Positions 62,499 to 64,000 of a stretch of DNA of 64,000 nucleotides are shown here, piece after piece. The notes beneath the pieces are model-generated. The model was not told the DNA's origin. It searched no databases and saw only the letters and a program-made list of their open reading frames with translations. The stretch's first letter is position 1; each line of letters opens with the position of its first letter. Position numbers and translations under genes: made by a program. This stretch comes from Eudorina sp. 2006-703-Eu-15 (taxonomy: Eukaryota; Chlorophyta; Chlorophyceae; Chlamydomonadales; Volvocaceae), in the NCBI GenBank assembly GCA_003117195.1, contig BDSI01000142.1:124001-188000 (forward strand). Reading direction: 5' to 3'.

Positions 62499-64000
62499 CT
62501 AGATGGCCACTTTAACCCTAACGGCAAACTGAACACACACTGTGTCAACCACCCCCTGTGTCACGACAGTCGTGATCAGCCAATCGCCTTCTTGTATGAA
62601 ACCGCAGCCGTCGGAGGTTGACTTGAACTTGACGCGTGGGATGTTCATGGAGAGATTGGGGTACATTGGGTTGATGCATAGGCGGCGCTTGGTCCCCTCC
62701 TTGCTCACGACTACTCGTAGCCCGTTGACGATGATGGGGCTGCCCATGTCGGGGGTCCAGCGCTTGATCACCCCCATGGCCTCTGCCTTCACCACTTTGC
62801 TGCACACAAAATTACTGTGTTTGGCGACGCTGCAGTGGTTAGGGAACTGGATCGGGTGGGGCTCCCGGCTCATCAGGTAGGACTCGGGGTCCCGGGTAGG
62901 GTCGGCCTGCCGAAGCATTTGTGTTACGATCCGCCTCTTAGATTTCTGTTGCGAGCTGGACATCGATGTCGTGGGGTCCCGGGTTGCCAATGAACTTGAA
63001 GCGCACCCCGCTTCTCAGGAAACCCAAGACCGTGTGCTAAGCGGCTGACAGGGGTTTGTCCTGGCTGGAGGGGGGTGTGCCCAACCCCTGGTTTGCGAGC
63101 GTGAAATATCTCTCCCATGCCGCCGCCTGTTCACCCACGAGGCCGGCGAAGAACTTCGCTGGGTCCCGCAGGGTTGCTTGGAGCTGACGGGTGATAGGGT
63201 TGCTGGGGGTTCAGTCGACTCCGTTCCCTGGAGTTGGATCGTTGAGGCTCTTCCCAGACGGATCCACCACACGGTAATCCTGGGTCAGCAGTTGGAGCCT
63301 GAAGCCGTGCCCCGGGAGGGGGTCCTTCTCCAAGTCCGGGCCCAAATCCTCTTCCAACCAATTGTCCACAACCGTCAACGGCGGAAAAATGTTCCCTTCG
63401 TCTGGGCTCTCCACGCCAATCATCGATCCCTGGGGTGATCGGGTCAAGTGTCAGGCGCCCGAATTACTATGATGGGCTCATTCTTCCGGCCCAATTCAAG
63501 TCCATCAGTTCGGGCCTTCGTGACAACACTCGAGGCGGGTTCCTCTGGTGCTCAACGGACCTCTAGTCTCTCTCTCCTAGTCCACAACCTTCCTGATGGG
63601 CGGGTTCCATGCTTAGCCCCTCATACATGCGGATTGCCCCCCGCTCTCCTAGTCGATGGGTCTGGGTTTTTCCGGACCCAGCTCACACCGCCTTGCAGCT
63701 CGTAGCGCTCAGTTGGGGGCCCCCTGTACACCCCCGGCAGTGATGTGTTGGGTCACCACCCGGATGCCTCAGGCCTCCAGCAAATCATGCTTGCCCGGTC
63801 CGTACTCACGGAATGGGCATGCTCCCGTGTGCCTTACAGCCACCTCGGCCAAGTAGTGCCGGATATGCACACCTGGGGCTCAGTTAGGTCCTTGACCGCG
63901 GTCACTAGCTCCTGCTCCGTGGGAATGGGGTTCAGATCCGCGGCAGTCAGGCGGGTGTTGCGCTTGCTAGGGCCTCCTGAACGGCTGGGTGGATCGACTC
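62499..64000 (-). pseudogene. Degraded retrotransposon: gag-like fragments and reverse transcriptase fingers, DIRS-like
   Basis: The frame at 62990-62499 contains GVIKRWTPDMGSP, RVVVSKEGTKRRLCINPMYP, KFKSTSDGCGF and QEGDWLITT. This order matches the N-terminal (fingers) part of reverse transcriptases, most like DIRS/Kangaroo-type elements (K-RRL-x-I-P and GDW followed by TQG). The conserved aromatic after TQG is lost and the frame ends soon after. Upstream pieces (EQAAAWERYFTLANQG near 63100, LTAADLNPIPTEQELV near 63930) lie in different frames with stops. No active-site YxDD part, RNase H or recombinase is visible. Confidence 0.55.

Overview
The window is nuclear DNA of an intron-rich eukaryote, most likely a volvocine or other chlamydomonadalean green alga. 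That assignment is an inference. It rests on short GC-rich exons with GT-AG introns, introns and spacers rich in GTACGTAC and TGCATGCA strings, many micro- and minisatellites, and an apparent DIRS-type retroelement remnant. No rRNA, intact tRNA gene, CRISPR array or bacterial operon was seen.

The content is dominated by a cluster of three paralogous lectin receptor kinases. Gene A (+, 1-6780) enters from the left edge with only its juxtamembrane region, kinase domain and tail. Gene B (+, 12629-33856, 23 coding exons, 1612 aa) and gene C (-, 58022-41308, 23 coding exons, 1521 aa) are complete and lie tail to tail. I rebuilt B and C exon by exon: every junction keeps the reading frame and most exon lengths and phases match between them. 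B and C encode a signal peptide, a C-type-lectin-like domain (CTLD), a jacalin-like module, a hevein-like cysteine-rich segment, a second CTLD, a second jacalin-like module, one transmembrane helix and a cytoplasmic TKL-type kinase. They look like cell-surface receptors for carbohydrate, perhaps in the extracellular matrix or on microbes. The ligand is not known from the sequence.

Layout: 1-6780 gene A; 6781-12628 spacer with a Ty3/Gypsy integrase scar and a small inverted-repeat element; 12629-33856 gene B, whose introns carry minisatellites, an 8-bp satellite inside a mobile element, an intact 315-bp TRIM-like retroelement, a 52-bp palindrome and several dispersed repeats; 33857-41307 convergent spacer with a 1.3-kb trinucleotide array; 41308-58022 gene C with a MITE and a second copy of the satellite-bearing element; 58023-64000 spacer ending in degraded retroelement sequence on the minus strand.

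The three kinases differ in informative ways. A and C keep HRD in the catalytic loop, whereas B has HMD, a non-RD form. C has Ala for the third Gly of the ATP loop. A and C share a 67-bp exon stretch that is identical even at silent sites.
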